A DNA stretch of 64,000 bases from WTAW01 sp964406575 (GTDB lineage: Bacteria; Acidobacteriota; Aminicenantia; Aminicenantales; Aminicenantaceae), in the NCBI GenBank assembly GCA_964406575.1, contig CAYOSH010000019.1, forward strand, positions 18,348-82,347. The letters run 5' to 3'. Each line of letters opens with the position of its first letter. The stretch's first letter is position 1. The translations under genes were made by a program, and so were the position numbers. Below the pieces are notes generated by a model that was given only the letters and a program-made list of their open reading frames with translations, was not told the DNA's origin and did not search any database. This document shows, piece after piece, positions 1 through 8,823 of the stretch.

Positions 1-446
1 TATCCGAATAGATGTGATCGGGTCAAGTCTCGTGTCATCTTGATATCATAAGAAACTTAAAAGTACACCATATCGACTCTTCTTACCAAATCCTAACATC
101 TCTAACCTACTCAAACAAAAATGGTTGATAACAATATTTTTTTCTGGAATATTCATTGGAATTTATTCTCACATAAAACATCTGAAGTGACCGAATGAAT
201 TAAGGTCGCAGAAAAAAACCTTATTCCATGCGGAAACAGATATAGAACTAAAGTACAATTGGTTTTCCATAATTTCTTTGATTAAATACGAATCACATTC
301 ATAAAAGAATACTAAAATCCTGAAGAAAGATAAAAAAGGAGAAGACGAATGATCAGATTTCTTAACGGAGTCCTGAATTTATAACAAGGATTTAAGCCAT
401 TAGAATGTGAGTCTTCAAAGATCAGACGTTTTATTGGAGGAAAATA
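1..446. other. AT-rich leader region without a recognisable gene
   Basis: I see no convincing coding sequence on either strand. The stretch is AT-rich and ends in the ribosome binding site TTGGAGG that serves the DUF481 gene starting at 447. It may hold the promoter of that gene, but I could not pick a convincing -35/-10 pair. Confidence 0.5.
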
Positions 447-1193
447 ATGAAGCCCAAGAAAAAAACGATAATGATCTTCAGCCTGATTCTTCTTTTCGCT
501 ATTGGGAGCTCTGCAGAGGAAGAGAAGGAAGATCCACTGAAATGGGATGGAGATTTATCGTTTGGTATCTCGATCGCAAAAGGAAATACGGACGCTTTCA
601 CTCTGTCTTTCAGTTTTTCAGCGAATAAAAAACTTTCGGAAAAGTTCGACTGGAAGAATAAAGGCATTTTCCTTGGAGGCCGAGCCGATGGCGTGTTAAA
701 CTCGCAATCTCTGGAGCTTACGAGCACAGGAGAATGGAATCACTCCGCACGATTTTTTTCGCGGTATGAAATCCAGGGAATCCATGATAGATTCAGAAAC
801 TTCAGATACAGGATTGTCCCCAATATTGGCGTGGGTTACAAGCTTGTGCAATCAGAAACTACAGAGTTTTCTCTGAGGACAGGTCTATTCGAGATGTTCA
901 CGAAGTTTTACGATTCCGGAGAAACAGGGTCTTTTGGAGGAGCTTTTATTGGGAATGATTTTCTCTGGAAGATATCCTCGGGTGCAGAGTTCAAACAACT
1001 TTCGTCAGTGAATCTTGACCTTTCGGATACGAGCCATGTGCTGGCCCAATTCGAGATGTCGCTCTCTGCGGCGATCGTTAAAAACTGGGCGATCAAGATC
1101 TCGTTTATCGACAAATATGACAGTGCCCCTGAGACAGAAGGAGTGAAAACAAACGACATCACCTTTCTAACGAGCATCTCCTTGAAATTTTAA
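447..1193 (+). CDS. DUF481 family outer-membrane beta-barrel protein
   Basis: The 248-residue product starts with a signal peptide (residues 1 to about 23, cut near SSA-EEE). It then has the DUF481/YdiY pattern: an N-terminal WDGDLSFGISIAKGNTD segment followed by alternating amphipathic strands, and it ends in phenylalanine, as many outer-membrane barrels do. DUF481 proteins are salt- or acid-inducible barrels of unclear function. The start is supported by a TTGGAGG site 5 nt upstream. The gene appears monocistronic, and a palindrome overlapping its stop codon may terminate transcription. Family assignment is fairly sure; function is unknown. Confidence 0.8.
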   Translation: MKPKKKTIMIFSLILLFAIGSSAEEEKEDPLKWDGDLSFGISIAKGNTDAFTLSFSFSANKKLSEKFDWKNKGIFLGGRADGVLNSQSLELTSTGEWNHSARFFSRYEIQGIHDRFRNFRYRIVPNIGVGYKLVQSETTEFSLRTGLFEMFTKFYDSGETGSFGGAFIGNDFLWKISSGAEFKQLSSVNLDLSDTSHVLAQFEMSLSAAIVKNWAIKISFIDKYDSAPETEGVKTNDITFLTSISLKF

Positions 1194-1216
1194 AAAAAGG
1201 TGAGTCACCTTTTTTT
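1192..1216. terminator. Perfect A/T-flanked palindrome at the end of the DUF481 gene
   Basis: The arms AAAAAAAGGTGA and TCACCTTTTTTT pair perfectly around a single G. The palindrome overlaps the stop codon and ends in a T run, so it can work as an intrinsic terminator in either direction. Its core resembles the dispersed GGGGACTGTCCCC-type palindromes elsewhere in the window and may be a diverged member. Confidence 0.5.
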
Positions 1217-1404
1217 TGTTGAGATCGTATCCCAAGCAGTCCGGTTCTGTCCATGTGATCGCTGAACAATTCTGGTATTTCGCATACGAGATGGATGACG
1301 TCACAGAGCTGGCTGCTATCCATGGCTCTCCCTGGAAGTACGATACCTATGTGCCTCGGAAAGGTGCCTCGGAAGGGGGGACGGACCACGCCAACTTACT
1401 GTAA
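1216..1404 (+). pseudogene. C-terminal remnant of an alkaline-phosphatase-superfamily gene
   Basis: The open frame encodes SYPKQSGSVHVIAEQFWYF and then HGSPWKYDTYVP. These match the late part of PafA/nucleotide-pyrophosphatase-type alkaline phosphatases, where a P-K-x-S-G segment precedes the metal-binding HGSP..YDT.VP motif. Homology stops after VP at about 1356, and the frame runs into an imperfect direct repeat (GTGCCTCGGAA twice) and then a stop. There is no ribosome binding site or upstream domain. I read it as a relic of a deleted gene. The family call comes from remembered motifs. Confidence 0.5.
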
Positions 1405-1551
1405 ACAATACAAATACAGTCATTTTAGCCCTGAAAATATCGCTTAGACCTAGATTTTTGGGGTCAAAATCGACGTTCTAAGTGTCCTAAATCCAGTATT
1501 CAGATGTTATTGAAGAACGCCTGCTTATATCCTGATTCTTTGATGTGTTTT

Positions 1552-2262
1552 TTAGCGGGCGAAATGAGTAACGATCTTTATTAGTTCATTGGCGATAGCG
1601 GGGGATTCGATCCCGTCTTTAGATAAAATCTCTTCAACGGTGAGGTCGAAGCTGCGGTAGAATTTGGCGTTGGCATCCGTGTCCATCGAAAGAGATGCGC
1701 CCTCAACGGAGATCCCTGCAAAAAGACCTTTGCTTTTGGAGTATGAATAGATCTCGGCCTCGAATTTGATGTCGGTGTCTGCTTCAGCTTTTCGTCCGAT
1801 AGGACCCGCAACCACGCTTGCTCCAGCGCCCAAAGTGAATTTGCCGTTGGCAATGGTCCTGACGCTTTTCTTGTTTTTAAAAACAAGGATGATATCCGCC
1901 TTTTGGACGCCGATCTGAAAACCCAGACTGCCGCCAATCATGCTGATAAAGGAAGGATAACTCCAATTTTTAGGTCCCTTCCTCACCATTATCACTCCCT
2001 TTCCATGGCGGCCGCCAATAACCCAGGCTGCATTCCAAAAACCTGGAATAACAGCAATTGCCTCAGCTCGGGATAATAGGGCTGGTGGTATTCCTTCTTC
2101 AGGGAGATCTACGAGCTCTTTAAACACCTGGATCGAGTTCTCGACCCTTTCCACTTCTTTTGAGTTCTGATAACTATTCAGACCTGTTGGTGATGTGGAC
2201 AATACCAACACAAACATTAAAACACACAAAATTATGTGAATATTTTTCGGAAGTCGAGTCAT
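1552..2262 (-). CDS. Lipid-binding SYLF domain protein (Ysc84/DUF500)
   Basis: The 236-residue product starts at the ATG at 2262, preceded by GGTGG; a longer frame reaches 2307 but has no binding site. A hydrophobic N-terminus (about residues 6-27) suggests export. The rest matches the SYLF domain: RAEAIAVIPGFW early on, a glycine-rich GGSLGFQIGVQKAD segment, then GASVVAGPIGR and FAGISVEGASL. SYLF domains bind phosphoinositides in eukaryotes; bacterial members are envelope proteins of unclear role. It stands alone, on the opposite strand to the DUF481 gene. Confidence 0.85.
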   Translation of the reverse strand: MTRLPKNIHIILCVLMFVLVLSTSPTGLNSYQNSKEVERVENSIQVFKELVDLPEEGIPPALLSRAEAIAVIPGFWNAAWVIGGRHGKGVIMVRKGPKNWSYPSFISMIGGSLGFQIGVQKADIILVFKNKKSVRTIANGKFTLGAGASVVAGPIGRKAEADTDIKFEAEIYSYSKSKGLFAGISVEGASLSMDTDANAKFYRSFDLTVEEILSKDGIESPAIANELIKIVTHFAR

Positions 2263-2432
2263 TGTATATTCCACCAATTTTATAAAATTATCATTGGATC
2301 TTGCCAAATGTCAAACGTTGCGGCTTGCATTCTTAAAACTATGGTGGCATGAATTCACATTGCGTTATTCAGAGCTCAGATTGTGTGGTGGGGAAGACCG
2401 TGAGAAGGGCTGAACGGACACGGGACGTTGTA

Positions 2433-2514
2433 GTAGGGTCCTATCCCCGAATGGACCGTGTGGGAAGCGGTCCCTACGCCATGAAAATCTAGGGGCCATC
2501 TCCCGAATGGAACT
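2433..2514. repeat. Dispersed intergenic palindromic repeat (family B)
   Basis: This holds GTAGGGTCC, then CCCCGAATGGACC, then GGTCCCTAC in inverted orientation, followed by a degenerate half copy containing TCTCCCGAATGG. Related sequence occurs near 5227, 31353, 38930, 39442, 40963, 51286 and 56790, always between genes. It probably folds into a hairpin in RNA or single-stranded DNA. Confidence 0.55.
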
Positions 2515-2520
2515 CGATAG

Positions 2521-4470
2521 CTAATACTGAAAGCCCAAAAGGTTCCAGTAGTACAGGAACCAAAGGAAGGCAACGGCGGCAAAAAAGACCACTGTGTAAT
2601 GCAAGCGCGCACAGGCCGTCCAGTATCCCTTGATCCATGCCCATATTGTGTAGAACAAGACAACGACAGCCATCACACCCGCAAGAAGCGGAAGCGCCAA
2701 CAATAACTTTAACGCTGCCGGAACGCCAAACATGACCTCATTGGGATCTTTAAAAACGAGCAGTAATCCGATCAGAAAAACGATGAAAAGGGCTGCCATG
2801 ATTCCAGCCGTCCATCGGGCCGATCTTGGGGCTTCGGTCGTCTCTACCTTGATTTTACAGATCCGTCGAGCGAGCGCACTGAGTGGCCATCTCAAGACGG
2901 ACAGAAACACCAGCATAATCACACCCAGAATCGTAAAATGAACCATAGGCGTCTCATACCACCCAAGTTTTATGGCGGCAACGTACGGATAGCGTCCGAT
3001 AAATAGATGAGTGATGTGTCCTTCCTCATCTTCACGAAAGACAACGCGATCTTGTCCGTTTATCTGCTGGAAAACAAGGGGCTCTATCTCGGCATACTGC
3101 CGTGCTCTGGAACTGCCGGCCGGAATCAGAAGCGTCCCCACCTTGGTTACACCCACTTTGTAGGTCATGAACAGGTTGGCAATCTTTTCATACGTAGAGC
3201 TATTGGTTCGGGCCATAAGATAAGTGCCGGTGAATTTTTTGGCCCGTTTTTTAATATCTCCAGGAGGTTCGAGGTTGGCTTTTACGGGCATCGGATAGTA
3301 CCGGTCGAGGATCGATTCTATGAGCTGAGTACGGGCTGGACCTCCACCGCCGATACTGTTGTACGAGACAAAAAATCCCATGTTGTGATCTAGAAGCAGC
3401 ACTAGAAATGAATGAAAGAGTAGAGTATCTCCGCCGTGTTCGAGGGCATACACATTGTTGTATTTCATCTCCCAGAAGCCATATGCGTTGCCAACGATAT
3501 GGGGGTCATGTGTAAAGAGCTGCGAATGCATGAGATTGGCTGTATCCTGCGAAAATATTCTGTTCTCGCCGAATCGGCCTTTTTGGAGATGGGCGATCAT
3601 AAAGCGGGCCATATCGGTGCCGGAAGCGCTCATGGAGCCTGCAGGAGTCATCCCATGAATGAGCTCAAACTCATCGGCTTTAAAAACACCTTTTTCGAAT
3701 TTGTATCCCAAGGACATGTGATCAGCCAAATCTGCGGGGAGAGGTTGACTGAATGTACTGTGTGTCATTCCCAAAGGATCAAAAATATTATCTTTGACAT
3801 AGGCTTCAAATTTGAGACCGGAAACGACCTCAACGATGTACCCAGCGAGTGCTGCCCCATAGTTGGAATAGGAAGTGATCACTCCCGGAGGCCGCACTCT
3901 GGCCGGCATATATTCCGCCAGAAATTTATCCAGTGGCATAAGGTCTTCGGCTGTGCGTGCGGCAATCCCTGTGGCCTTTTCTTCAAATCCCGGCGTGTGG
4001 GACAACAGGTGAGTCATGGTGACGGGCTCGGGAAATGTCTCCGGGATTTTAAACTTTTTGAGGTAGGTGTTCACATCCGCGTTCAGGTCGATCTTGCCCT
4101 GTTCGACAAGCTGCATCACCGCGGTCCAGGTTATGAGTTTCGAGACGGAACCGGGCCGGAACATAGTTCTCTCGGGATCCACCGGCTTCCACTTCTTGAC
4201 ATCTGCATATCCGTATCCTTTAGCAAGGAATATCTCACCATCCTTCACACAGGAAAAAGTCGCGCCCGCAATGTGGTTGTCTTTCATATGCACGGCCATG
4301 ATTCCATCGACAAAGGCTTCCATCTCAGCACGAGCTGTAAGAATGGCCTCTTCTTCAGGTGCTGATGTTATCATTTGTTTCTCAAGTTCGTTTTCCTGGG
4401 CTGTGAGAGAGTGAAATACGGCTCCTGCGAGTAGCAGAAAGATCAGAATGAATAACCCCTTTTTTCGCAT
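2521..4470 (-). CDS. Exported serine hydrolase, class C beta-lactamase fold, with C-terminal membrane helices
   Basis: The protein has 649 residues from the ATG at 4470, which has GAAGGAG just upstream; the frame is open to 4518 without such a site. A signal peptide covers about residues 1-25. The penicillin-binding fold carries SxxK (GSVSKLITW, about residue 108), YxN (SYSNYGAALAG) and a late HGG (LEHGGDTL). After the hydrolase domain come an extra soluble segment and about four hydrophobic helices, so the protein is probably membrane-anchored. Relatives are D-aminopeptidases, esterases and beta-lactamases. I infer an envelope-facing hydrolase of unknown substrate. It is single, with no operon partner. 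Confidence 0.85.
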   Translation of the reverse strand: MRKKGLFILIFLLLAGAVFHSLTAQENELEKQMITSAPEEEAILTARAEMEAFVDGIMAVHMKDNHIAGATFSCVKDGEIFLAKGYGYADVKKWKPVDPERTMFRPGSVSKLITWTAVMQLVEQGKIDLNADVNTYLKKFKIPETFPEPVTMTHLLSHTPGFEEKATGIAARTAEDLMPLDKFLAEYMPARVRPPGVITSYSNYGAALAGYIVEVVSGLKFEAYVKDNIFDPLGMTHSTFSQPLPADLADHMSLGYKFEKGVFKADEFELIHGMTPAGSMSASGTDMARFMIAHLQKGRFGENRIFSQDTANLMHSQLFTHDPHIVGNAYGFWEMKYNNVYALEHGGDTLLFHSFLVLLLDHNMGFFVSYNSIGGGGPARTQLIESILDRYYPMPVKANLEPPGDIKKRAKKFTGTYLMARTNSSTYEKIANLFMTYKVGVTKVGTLLIPAGSSRARQYAEIEPLVFQQINGQDRVVFREDEEGHITHLFIGRYPYVAAIKLGWYETPMVHFTILGVIMLVFLSVLRWPLSALARRICKIKVETTEAPRSARWTAGIMAALFIVFLIGLLLVFKDPNEVMFGVPAALKLLLALPLLAGVMAVVVLFYTIWAWIKGYWTACARLHYTVVFFAAVAFLWFLYYWNLLGFQY

Positions 4471-4705
4471 ATTGTACTCCTTCTTCAGTTTGTCTTTTCT
4501 GTAAAATACCATCTTCAATAAAAAATGTCAGGAATTTTCTTCAAACGGTTTCCTCTACCACACAATTGGGCGCTTAATAAGACTACAGCATATCCATTCC
4601 CTCTCGGATTTGGAGATACTTCCCCTCATCCCTCAGCTTTCCTAAGTTTTGCAAAAGCTTTAAGATTGAGCTAGACTCACAAAAGGAAAATCAAGATCCA
4701 CTCAA

Positions 4706-5086
4706 ATGAAAAGGATCCCTTTAGGATTTATTATGATTGCGGTCGTTATGATCTTTGTGGCGGTGGCTACAGATATTTTCTGGGGGGCGAAAATCATTGG
4801 CAGGCCATTTCCAGAAACCATGCCGGTGAGTTCAGTCGTTTACAATGCATTTGCTGTTCCAGATATTCTGATGTCTATTATTCTGTATATCGGTGCTATC
4901 GGATTATTGAGGCTTCGGAAGTTCGGGTTTGTTGTTTCGTTGGTTGCCATGGGGATGTGGCTTTTTGATTCGCTTCTCGTACTTGGAATCACAAAACTGT
5001 CCCGGATAGACATCGTCGGTTTTTCACTAGTCTTTGCAATCTTTACAGTGGGATATCTATTCCATAGAAAAGATATATTCGACTAG
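4706..5086 (+). CDS. Small integral membrane protein, function unknown
   Basis: The 126-residue product is strongly hydrophobic, with about four predicted transmembrane segments (roughly residues 6-26, 50-70, 75-95 and 100-118) and a short charged tail, HRKDIFD. No family is recognised. The ribosome binding site is weak, though the codon pattern looks genuine. It lies alone between the serine hydrolase and the insertion sequence. Confidence 0.55.
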   Translation: MKRIPLGFIMIAVVMIFVAVATDIFWGAKIIGRPFPETMPVSSVVYNAFAVPDILMSIILYIGAIGLLRLRKFGFVVSLVAMGMWLFDSLLVLGITKLSRIDIVGFSLVFAIFTVGYLFHRKDIFD

Positions 5087-5226
5087 ATCTTATACCTTTT
5101 AATTATAGACCTCTTATTTATAGAGACTATTTTTATAGACTATTTCCCCTCTTTTTCCTCTGGATTGTCTTACGACTTATCTCCAGCGAAAAGAAACCAT
5201 TCCTCTTTTTTTGGCTCCATCTTACA

Positions 5227-5283
5227 AAGCGGAACGTATGGGAAACGGCCCGATACCATGTAAGGCCAGTTCCTCAAGCTGAT
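5227..5283. repeat. Dispersed intergenic repeat (family B), diverged copy
   Basis: It contains GTATGGGAAACGGCCCGATACCATGTAAGG, with GGGAAACGG as in the copy near 31356 and an inverted GTATGG/CCATGTA pair. It lies directly left of the insertion sequence. Confidence 0.35.
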
Positions 5284-5290
5284 CGATAAT

Positions 5291-6645
5291 AAAAAGGGGA
5301 CTGTCTCACTAGTGTCCCAACGTTGTATTTCAAAATTCTTTTAACTTCAATAGATATAGTTAGTTACAGGGGGTTTCCACCGTAATCGATTTGAACGCGA
5401 TTTTCTGATATGGTCACTCTCTTCTATAGCGACGAAAGGAGTGCCCATGAATCCAGGAAGAACCATCTTCTCTCAGATAATGGATTACCTGCCTCTACAT
5501 GAGTTTCGTAAATGCGTTAAGCGTTATCGTGGTCATTATAAAGTTAAGAGTTTTTCCTGTCTAGACCAGTATCTCTGCATGGCCTTCGCCCAACTCACCT
5601 ACAGAGAGAGTCTTCGAGATATCGAGGCATGTCTTCGTTCTATGCAGAGCAGACTCTATCATATGGGGTTTCGAGGGAAGGTGTCTCGGAATACTCTGGC
5701 TCATGCCAACGAGAGGCGTGATTGGAGGATCTATGCGGACTTTGCACAGGTGCTGATTCATCTGGCAAGACGATTATACGCTGATGAGGATTTTGGTGTG
5801 GAGCTAGATAAGACCGTCTACGCACTCGATTCAACAACGATCGATCTCTGTCTTTCACTTTTCCCATGGGCCAGGTTCCAAAAAGGTAAATCCGCCATTA
5901 GGTTACACACAGCATTAGACTTACGTGGATCTATCCCTACATTTATAAAAATCACAGATGCCAGGGTATATGATCTCTGCATCCTGGATGAACTGATCCC
6001 AGAACCAGGGAGTTTCTACATTACGGATCGTGGGTTCCTTGACTTCTCCAGACTCTACGACCTAGAGCAGCTTAATGCCTATTTTGTTATCCGATCTAAA
6101 TCGAATACTAAGTTCCGTAGACTCTACTCCCGTGCTGTCGATAAGTCAAAAGGTCTTATATGCGACCAGACGATCAAACTCACGGGAGTCTATACACCTG
6201 AGTATTATCCGAAAAAACTCCGTCGCATTCGGTTCCGCGATAGAGAAAACAATAATAATCTGATCTTTTTGACTAATAACTTTGATCTTCCAGCCTATAC
6301 TGTTGCTCAACTCTATAGGTGCCGATGGCAGATAGAGTTGTTTTTTAAATGGATCAAGCAACATCTGAGGATAAAAAGCTTTTATGGAAGATCCGTCAAT
6401 GCTGTGAAAACACAAGTATGGATAGCAATCTCTGTTTATGTGCTTGTGGCAATAATCAAAAAACGACTGAATTTAGAGTTGAGTCTCTACACTTTTTTGC
6501 AGATTTTGAGTGTAACAGCTTTTGAAAAACCCCCTATTTTACAAGTACTTAGAGATTCCAGCGACACAGAATATCCAGGGGACTCTTCTAAACAGTTGGA
6601 ATTATTTAACTTATGATGGAACACTAGTGTGACAGTCCCCTTTTT
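5291..6645 (+). mobile_element. Complete IS4-type insertion sequence (about 1,355 bp)
   Basis: The ends are inverted copies. The left begins AAAAAGGGGACTGTC at 5291, and the complement of the right begins identically at 6645. The match continues through CACTAGTGT, giving 29 bp with about three mismatches near the inner end. One transposase gene fills the element. No direct target duplication is evident just outside, but the flanks are A/T runs and palindromes that could hide a short one. The outer AAAAAGGGGACTGTC of the repeat also occurs alone at several other places in the window. Confidence 0.85.
5447..6616 (+). CDS. IS4 family transposase (DUF4372 plus DDE domain)
   Basis: The 389-residue product starts at the ATG at 5447, 5 nt after AAAGGAG; the GTG at 5441 overlaps that site and is less likely. 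An N-terminal DUF4372-like domain (about residues 1-75) precedes a DDE catalytic domain. Acidic residues are visible in YALDSTTIDL and YITDRGFLD, and the Y-x2-R-x3-E-x6-K signature reads YRCRWQIELFFKWIK. Length is normal and there is no frameshift, so the element may be active. It would cut and paste DNA at the flanking inverted repeats. Confidence 0.9.
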   Translation: MNPGRTIFSQIMDYLPLHEFRKCVKRYRGHYKVKSFSCLDQYLCMAFAQLTYRESLRDIEACLRSMQSRLYHMGFRGKVSRNTLAHANERRDWRIYADFAQVLIHLARRLYADEDFGVELDKTVYALDSTTIDLCLSLFPWARFQKGKSAIRLHTALDLRGSIPTFIKITDARVYDLCILDELIPEPGSFYITDRGFLDFSRLYDLEQLNAYFVIRSKSNTKFRRLYSRAVDKSKGLICDQTIKLTGVYTPEYYPKKLRRIRFRDRENNNNLIFLTNNFDLPAYTVAQLYRCRWQIELFFKWIKQHLRIKSFYGRSVNAVKTQVWIAISVYVLVAIIKKRLNLELSLYTFLQILSVTAFEKPPILQVLRDSSDTEYPGDSSKQLELFNL

Positions 6646-6679
6646 CTGTCCCCTTTTTTGTCCTTTTTTTAAAAAAAGC

Positions 6680-6708
6680 TTGACACGGGCGTGACTAGCT
6701 TGTATACT
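6680..6708 (+). promoter_or_regulatory. Sigma-70-type promoter of the GntR/ABC operon
   Basis: A perfect -35 box TTGACA (6680-6685) is separated by exactly 17 bp from TATACT (6703-6708), one base from consensus. The first gene of the operon starts 38 nt further on. This is the best housekeeping promoter in the window. Confidence 0.85.
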
Positions 6709-6727
6709 GTGTATATTGGTTATACAC
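6709..6727 (+). promoter_or_regulatory. Palindromic operator overlapping the transcription start
   Basis: A perfect inverted repeat, GTGTATA-TTGGT-TATACAC, lies immediately after the -10 box, where a repressor would block initiation. GntR regulators of the YtrA subfamily bind such palindromes and repress their own operons, so the GntR protein encoded just downstream is the likely ligand. AAGGAG follows within 4 nt. Confidence 0.75.
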
Positions 6728-6746
6728 ACAAGGAGAAACAAACAGA

Positions 6747-7121
6747 ATGTTCATCGTGATCTCGCCAATGAATCCAGACGCGATGTACAAGCAGGTGACC
6801 GATCAGATCAAAGACGCTATCGCTTCCGGCACGCTTAAACCCGAGACAAAGCTACCCTCGATCAGAGAAATGGCCAAGGATTTAAAGATCAGCATGATCA
6901 CCATAAAAAGAGCCTACGCCGACCTGGAAAACGAAGGATACATTCTCACTCGTCCGGGTTTGGGCTCTTATGTAGCAAATATCAATAAGGATCAATTGCG
7001 GAGGGAAAAACTGGCAGATATCCGCGCGGAGATCCAAAAAATTCTCCTCACTGCTGCCAGATTTGATATCTCCCCTAATGATATTTTCGCTATCATCAGG
7101 GATGAAGGAGTAAAGAAATGA
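6747..7121 (+). CDS. GntR family repressor, YtrA subfamily (first copy)
   Basis: The 124-residue protein carries a winged helix-turn-helix domain: MYKQVTDQIKDAIASGTL, KLPSIREMAKDLKIS, TIKRAYADLENEGYI, and TRPGLGSYVA. A short C-terminal helical tail replaces a large effector domain, as in YtrA. It is first in an operon with ABC exporter genes and probably represses that operon through the palindrome at 6709-6727. Its stop overlaps the start of a 28-codon ORF (ATGA). A paralogue at 9516 has nearly the same DNA-binding half. Confidence 0.9.
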   Translation: MFIVISPMNPDAMYKQVTDQIKDAIASGTLKPETKLPSIREMAKDLKISMITIKRAYADLENEGYILTRPGLGSYVANINKDQLRREKLADIRAEIQKILLTAARFDISPNDIFAIIRDEGVKK

Positions 7122-7204
7122 TCGAAAAAAAAGGATTCGTGCGTTTTAAGGTTTTACTCATCATCGTACTCGTGATCGTGTTCGCCTTGCTCTTTATGGC
7201 ATGA
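7118..7204 (+). CDS. 28-residue single-helix membrane peptide
   Basis: The frame overlaps the GntR stop codon (ATGA) and has GGAG 7 nt upstream, so translation is probably coupled to the regulator. The product has a basic start (MIEKKGFVRFK) followed by one hydrophobic helix to the end (VLLIIVLVIVFALLFMA). Such peptides often stabilise or tune membrane transporters. Its place between regulator and ABC genes suggests a link with the exporter, but I know no homologue. Confidence 0.5.
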   Translation: MIEKKGFVRFKVLLIIVLVIVFALLFMA

Positions 7205-7289
7205 GAGAACGCAGGAAGATACGCCATCACATTGGATATATCGAGTATATGAGATGAATTGCAATGAAAGAGATAAATGGAGGTTATAG

Positions 7290-8162
7290 ATGAAAGCCGT
7301 GCTCGAAATAAAAAACCTGAGAAAAGAATACGAAGAATTCATCCTGGATGATATTTCCTGGGATGTCCCCAAGGGATGCATCACCGGGCTCATAGGCCCC
7401 AACGGCGCCGGAAAAACAACAACCATCAAGCTCATCATGAGACTGATCAATTCAGACGGCGGAGAAATAAGGGCCTTCGGACTGGACCATTTCGCCGATG
7501 AGAGAGAGCTAAAGAACCGCATCGGATATGTGGGAGAAGAGCAGTACTTCTATGAACACCGGAGCGCTCATTGGACCGGAAAATTCGTTTCCCATTTTTT
7601 CGCCGATTGGGATATGGATCTGTACCAAAAACTTCTTGAAGATTTCGGGCTCCCCAGAAAAAAGATGATCAGAAAATTCTCCAAAGGCATGAGAGTGAAA
7701 CTGTCTTTAGCTATCGCCCTTTCCCACAACCCCGAGCTCATCATACTGGATGAACCCACAGCCGGGCTGGATCCGGTCATCCGCAGAGATGTGCTGGATT
7801 TCCTCCAGAATATCACCCAGGACGGAGAAACATCCGTGCTCATCTCCTCGCATATCACAGACGACATTGCCCGGATCGCCGACACCATCACCTACATGAT
7901 CAACGGCCGGATCGCACTCACCGCTGCCAAAGACGACCTCCTGGCCAACTGGAAGAGGATCCACTTTTCTAAAGGCTCCTTGAACAAGACACTCCTCGAT
8001 TCCCTGGAGCAGGTCCAAGATCACGCATTCGGCGGCGCTGGGATCACAAGGGATTACCTCAGGATCAAAGACACCCTCTCGGCGGGTATGGCCGCAGGTG
8101 ATATCAAAGTGGAAAACGTCGGTCTGGACGACATCCTCATTTCTCTTGTCAAAGGAAAGTAG
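7290..8162 (+). CDS. ABC transporter ATP-binding protein (YtrB-like, first copy)
   Basis: The 290-residue ATPase has Walker A GPNGAGKTT (about residues 36-44), a degenerate signature FSKGMRVKLSLA, Walker B LIILDEPTAGLDP and the switch histidine in SSHITDD. A C-terminal extension of about 80 residues follows, as in ABC-2-type drug or bacitracin-type exporters. GGAGG lies upstream. It should drive the two permease proteins encoded next; substrate unknown. YtrA-type systems elsewhere respond to cell-wall antibiotics, so a role in envelope stress is a reasonable inference. Confidence 0.92.
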   Translation: MKAVLEIKNLRKEYEEFILDDISWDVPKGCITGLIGPNGAGKTTTIKLIMRLINSDGGEIRAFGLDHFADERELKNRIGYVGEEQYFYEHRSAHWTGKFVSHFFADWDMDLYQKLLEDFGLPRKKMIRKFSKGMRVKLSLAIALSHNPELIILDEPTAGLDPVIRRDVLDFLQNITQDGETSVLISSHITDDIARIADTITYMINGRIALTAAKDDLLANWKRIHFSKGSLNKTLLDSLEQVQDHAFGGAGITRDYLRIKDTLSAGMAAGDIKVENVGLDDILISLVKGK

Positions 8163-8163
8163 A

Positions 8164-8823
8164 ATGTGGCGCCTCATGAAGAAATTCTCCCCCATCTTTA
8201 TTTTGTATTCGATCATAATGGCCGGCTTAGTTTTCCCCTTGATGAATCACGACCGGCTTACTGGGCCTGATCCACTCACCCTCAACTTCGTGTTCACCAT
8301 GGCCCCTTTCCTGTTCCTTATAGTCCTCGGTGCGATCTTTGTCCACGAACAGTTTGAACATAAAAGCAATGGTTACGCCTTTTTGCGAATCCTTCCCATC
8401 AAATTCAGTGATATCGTTATCGCCAAATTTCTACTTGTCTTCCTGACCACATTTTTCTTCGTAGGATTCCACTGTGTGGCTTTTTCGAAAATCTCGAGCG
8501 ACCCTAGATATCTCGGCCCGAGCTGTTCCTTTTTAATCATAAATGCGAATATATGCCTCTTTTTAGCGGCCCTGCTCTACCTCGGCATCTTCCGCTTCGG
8601 GTTCGACAAACTCGGAAAATACGTACTCATTTTTTGGCTTGTGATCCTCTTCGCCCCGATCCCCATCACTATCTACTTTTTGAAGCGATGGGGGATCAGC
8701 CGTCAGGAGATCATCGAAAAAGTCGCCAGTCTGGATTGGGTGATCGCAACTCTCATCTGTGTGGGGCTTTATTTCCTTTTGATGCGCGCGGCCATTAGTA
8801 CCCTGGAAGGAGCAAAAAGATGA
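8164..8823 (+). CDS. ABC-2 type permease subunit (unit 1, first)
   Basis: The 219-residue product begins at the ATG at 8164, one base after the ATPase stop, with AAAGGAAAG as binding site. About six hydrophobic segments are visible. The segment EQFEHKSNGYAFLRILPIKFSDIVIAKF, between helices 2 and 3, recurs in all three permeases of this locus (E-x-K-x-NGYAFL-x-x-LP). Its stop overlaps the next start (ATGA), so the genes are translationally coupled. Confidence 0.85.
   Translation: MWRLMKKFSPIFILYSIIMAGLVFPLMNHDRLTGPDPLTLNFVFTMAPFLFLIVLGAIFVHEQFEHKSNGYAFLRILPIKFSDIVIAKFLLVFLTTFFFVGFHCVAFSKISSDPRYLGPSCSFLIINANICLFLAALLYLGIFRFGFDKLGKYVLIFWLVILFAPIPITIYFLKRWGISRQEIIEKVASLDWVIATLICVGLYFLLMRAAISTLEGAKR

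Noticed and set aside
3436..4365. A 309-residue open frame on the plus strand
   Set aside because: It lies wholly opposite the serine hydrolase gene, whose catalytic motifs are clear. The product has no recognisable motif and a shadow-like composition.
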